Shown here: piece after piece, positions 62,107 to 64,000 of the stretch
Numbering within the stretch: position 1 is the first letter of the stretch
Layout of the letters: each line of letters begins with the position of its first letter
From: Ktedonobacter racemifer DSM 44963
GTDB taxonomy: Bacteria; Chloroflexota; Ktedonobacteria; Ktedonobacterales; Ktedonobacteraceae
Direction of reading: 5' to 3'
DNA length: 64,000 nt
NCBI RefSeq assembly: GCF_000178855.1
Contig: NZ_ADVG01000002.1
Span: 2,542,001-2,606,000, forward strand
Translations under genes and position numbers: made by a program
Notes under the pieces: model-generated
Databases searched by the model: none
Told to the model about the DNA's origin: nothing
Seen by the model: the letters and a program-made list of their open reading frames with translations, nothing else

Positions 62107-62253
62107 ACCAAACGTTTGTAAGGCTCCCTCCAAGCCCTCCTCATTTCACAGATCCACTCTAAGATTAGACCCTCTTCCACTTTTATAAGTATGTTTAAGA
62201 ATAGGAAGGAAGCGTACTTTTGTCCGTGGAAAAAGGCTTATATGTGCCTCCAC

Positions 62254-62282
62254 TTGGAGCCACACCGTAAAAAAACTATAAT
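62254..62282 (+). promoter_or_regulatory. Promoter giving a leaderless recX mRNA
   Basis: TTGGAG (62254-62259), 17-bp spacer, perfect TATAAT (62277-62282). The ATG of recX begins at 62289, six bases past the -10 box, so transcription would start at or next to the start codon and no SD is present. Confidence 0.6.
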
Positions 62283-62288
62283 ACCCCT

Positions 62289-62942
62289 ATGCGAATTACA
62301 TCACTGCAAACACAGGTCAATAATCCTGACCGTATAAATATTTTTGTCGACGAGCACTTCCTGCTCGGCGCCAATGCTATGCTGGTCTTACAGATGAGTT
62401 TACATGTGGGACAGGAGATCACTCCCGCCCAGGTTGAGCAGATCCAGCAAGAGGAGGCCCTACAGCAGTCGGTCGACCGCGCCTTGAACTACCTCTCATT
62501 TCGTCCCCGTAGCCGCCAGGAGGTTCGTAACTATCTTCGCCGCAAAGGTACCACTCCCGAACATATCCAGGTGGTACTAGAACGCCTGGACCGCATGGAC
62601 CTGGTCAATGACCGCAGCTTTGCCTCGTTCTGGCTGGAGAATAGAGAGCAGTTCAGTCCCAAAGGTGCTCAGGCCCTTAAGAATGAGCTGCGCCAGAAAG
62701 GCATACAGCGCGAAGTCATTGACGAGCTTGTAGATGAGGAGAACGACGAGGGGCGCGCACAACGCGCCGCGGAGAAGAAGGCGCGCAGCCTGCTACGCCA
62801 GCCCAGTATCGACTACGCCACATTCTATCGTCGCCTGGGAAGCTTTCTGCAACGTCGTGGCTTCAGCTTCGAAATCACCAAGCGCATCGTCAAGCGTATC
62901 TGGGAGGAACAGCGACAGGAGACGGTGGGAGAGGAAGAATAG
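62289..62942 (+). CDS. recX: Regulatory protein RecX
   Basis: 217 residues. The three-helix repeats of RecX are visible: 'ALNYLSFRPRSRQEVRNYLRRKGTTPEHIQVVLERLDRMDLVNDRSFASFWLENR', then 'SPKGAQALKNELRQKGIQREVIDELVDEEN' and a third unit 'RRLGSFLQRRGFSFEITKRIVKRIWEE'. RecX binds RecA filaments and limits recombination and SOS signalling. recA is not adjacent, unlike in many bacteria. The mRNA looks leaderless. Some 60 N-terminal residues form an extra beta-rich domain ('DRINIFVDEHFLLGANAML') common in Chloroflexota and Firmicutes forms. Confidence 0.9.
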   Translation: MRITSLQTQVNNPDRINIFVDEHFLLGANAMLVLQMSLHVGQEITPAQVEQIQQEEALQQSVDRALNYLSFRPRSRQEVRNYLRRKGTTPEHIQVVLERLDRMDLVNDRSFASFWLENREQFSPKGAQALKNELRQKGIQREVIDELVDEENDEGRAQRAAEKKARSLLRQPSIDYATFYRRLGSFLQRRGFSFEITKRIVKRIWEEQRQETVGEEE

Positions 62943-62976
62943 AGCGGAGACGCAGGAGCATTCAGCCCTGGTAGCC

Positions 62977-63060
62977 CGACGCTGCTAAAGCACGCGTCTA
63001 CATATGAAGGTACGGGGCATCTCGCGCCTTTATATGTAGACGCGTGCTTTAGCAGCGTCG
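62977..63060. terminator. Long hairpin between convergent genes
   Basis: 34-bp arms with one mismatch (62977-63010 and 63027-63060) and a 16-nt loop, between recX (+) and the right-edge gene (-). Confidence 0.8.
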
Positions 63061-63105
63061 TCTCCCCAGCGTCAGCCCCTGGTTTTATTCTTCCTCCACT
63101 GGTGA

Positions 63106-64000
63106 TCATTGCCCCATATAGCGAGGATCATATGGCGGGAAAGCCGGGCTTCCCATACTGTTATTATCATCGTTATTGTCGGAATTATCCGTCGTAGGCG
63201 TATTCTGCGGCGTGGGTACTGCTGGTAGCTGGACGGAGGGCAGGGTCGCGGGATTCTGGCTTGACACTGTGATCTGCTGCGCATTGCCGGGAAGAGTATC
63301 GCCATACGAGAGATTGACCGAAACGCTATTGGGATCAATCCCCTCCTGCTTTGCGATATACGCCCGGGCATCGCTTTTCTTCATGCTCTTGAGATGATTC
63401 TGCATAGCCTGGAGCTTCTGAGGCGTGATCTGATAGCGTATCACGCTGGCAATCGGTACCAGCAGCGTTGCCCCCTGCGCATCAGTTCCTTTAAGCACGG
63501 GTTGGCCTACGCGTACCGTAGAATTCATCACCTCAAAGTTCGCCCCCGCATCCTGCAACAGTTTCTGGCGCGCCACCGCCTGCGCATCGCTGTTGCTGTA
63601 GTAGCTCAGTATCCCCTCCTCCGTCAGCGTCACGGAGACGGTAGAACTCTTCTGGCCAACTTCGGGCTGGTATGAACTCTGCTTATCGTTAAAGGAAGGC
63701 TGCCCCAGCGGACTGGCGTTTTTGCCTTTGACCTCGTTATTCAAATCCTGGGTCAACTGTTTAATCAGACCTTGTTTGGTTTCAATACCCAGGTTAATAA
63801 TATCGTTGCTGGCAACCACGGTCGGGCAATTAAAGAGGCAGAAGAAGGGGCGACCCGTAGCTGGACCAGAGCGTGTACCCGTCTCGGTCTTACGAGCCTC
63901 ATTAATAGGAATGGTGCCCGCGTTAGTATCCACATGAGAGGTTCCATCGACGGCCCGAATAGTATACACCTTGCTGATCGTCTGTACCTGTGGGCTAAAT
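63106..64000 (-). CDS. Unrecognised protein, N-terminus beyond the window
   Basis: 298 residues are visible; the frame is still open at 64000, so the true start is outside. Features: 'SKVYTIRAVDGT' and 'GTIPINEARK' repeats typical of extracellular beta domains, a short Cys-x-x-x-x-Cys stretch ('FFCLFNCPT'), 'KQGLIKQLTQDLNNEVKGKNA' helix, several beta strands and a final Asn/Asp/Pro-rich tail ('TTDNSDNNDDNN'). It resembles baseplate J-like or secreted adhesion-type proteins, but I cannot assign it. It is convergent with recX. Confidence 0.5.
   Translation of the reverse strand, partial: FSPQVQTISKVYTIRAVDGTSHVDTNAGTIPINEARKTETGTRSGPATGRPFFCLFNCPTVVASNDIINLGIETKQGLIKQLTQDLNNEVKGKNASPLGQPSFNDKQSSYQPEVGQKSSTVSVTLTEEGILSYYSNSDAQAVARQKLLQDAGANFEVMNSTVRVGQPVLKGTDAQGATLLVPIASVIRYQITPQKLQAMQNHLKSMKKSDARAYIAKQEGIDPNSVSVNLSYGDTLPGNAQQITVSSQNPATLPSVQLPAVPTPQNTPTTDNSDNNDDNNSMGSPAFPPYDPRYMGQ

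Noticed and set aside
6669..63060. CRISPR array as an explanation for the many inverted repeats
   Set aside because: The units are unique sequences scattered singly between genes; no direct repeats with regular spacers and no cas genes are present.

Overview
This 64 kb window looks like chromosome from a large-genome, transposon-rich member of the Chloroflexota, most like the Ktedonobacteria. That is inferred from gene content: LLM/F420-type oxidoreductase, archaeal-type AspRS, CDP-alcohol phosphotransferase, PrsW, glutamate/alanine/proline-rich scaffolds and many transposase and group II intron relics. No 16S gene is present, so taxonomy is not proved. Codon use, Shine-Dalgarno sites and sigma70-like promoters (TTGACA-17/18-TATAAT type) are conventional.

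Layout. 1-3.6 kb: a decaying oxidative cluster (SDR, acyl-CoA-dehydrogenase-like monooxygenase, flavin reductase), each gene carrying one frameshift or stop, followed by an intact NmrA-type gene. 3.7-6 kb: a dead IS110 element split by an ORF-less group II intron. 6-12.6 kb: secreted crystallin-like protein, ArnT/GT39-like membrane glycosyltransferase, TetR regulator, small membrane protein and a 13-unit TPR protein. 12.7-14.6 kb: modA-modB (molybdate uptake) without modC. 14.8-18.5 kb: a broken tnpB split by a second, RT-encoding group II intron. 18.7-25 kb: SRPBCC protein, aldehyde dehydrogenase, Rho, SprT-like metalloprotein and an FtsB/DivIC-like septation protein. 25-34 kb: peptidase C26 behind a riboswitch-like leader, BMP-family lipoprotein, a 933-residue NYN nuclease with a disordered scaffold, a CDP-alcohol phosphotransferase, a PHP phosphoesterase and an ArsR regulator. 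34-45 kb: LLM oxidoreductase, tRNA-Lys, two-component system, Nudix, lone receiver, benzoate-CoA-ligase-like enzyme, TlyA, ROK kinase and a YbhN-like membrane protein. 45-64 kb: dnaE behind a promoter holding an SOS-box-like palindrome, PrsW, two MFS transporters, an Asp-specific T-box with aspS, two Nudix enzymes, GNAT, methyltransferase, fumarase, panD, recX and a truncated gene at the right edge.

Three things stand out. First, most gene ends, and a few other intergenic spots, carry very long, nearly perfect inverted repeats (20-38 bp arms, loops 0-7 nt in most), each with its own unrelated sequence; two are spacer-free palindromes of 62 and 66 bp. Second, aspS appears to be under two stacked controls: a T-box whose specifier reads GAC (Asp), then a 21-codon leader ORF in which 11 codons are Asp or Asn. 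Third, the C26 peptidase gene is preceded by a promoter, a compact nested-stem RNA and mutually exclusive antiterminator and terminator hairpins, resembling a riboswitch that I cannot assign to a known class. Four copies of a 64-85 bp three-way-junction repeat, a 165 bp MITE-like element and several operator-like palindromes are also described.
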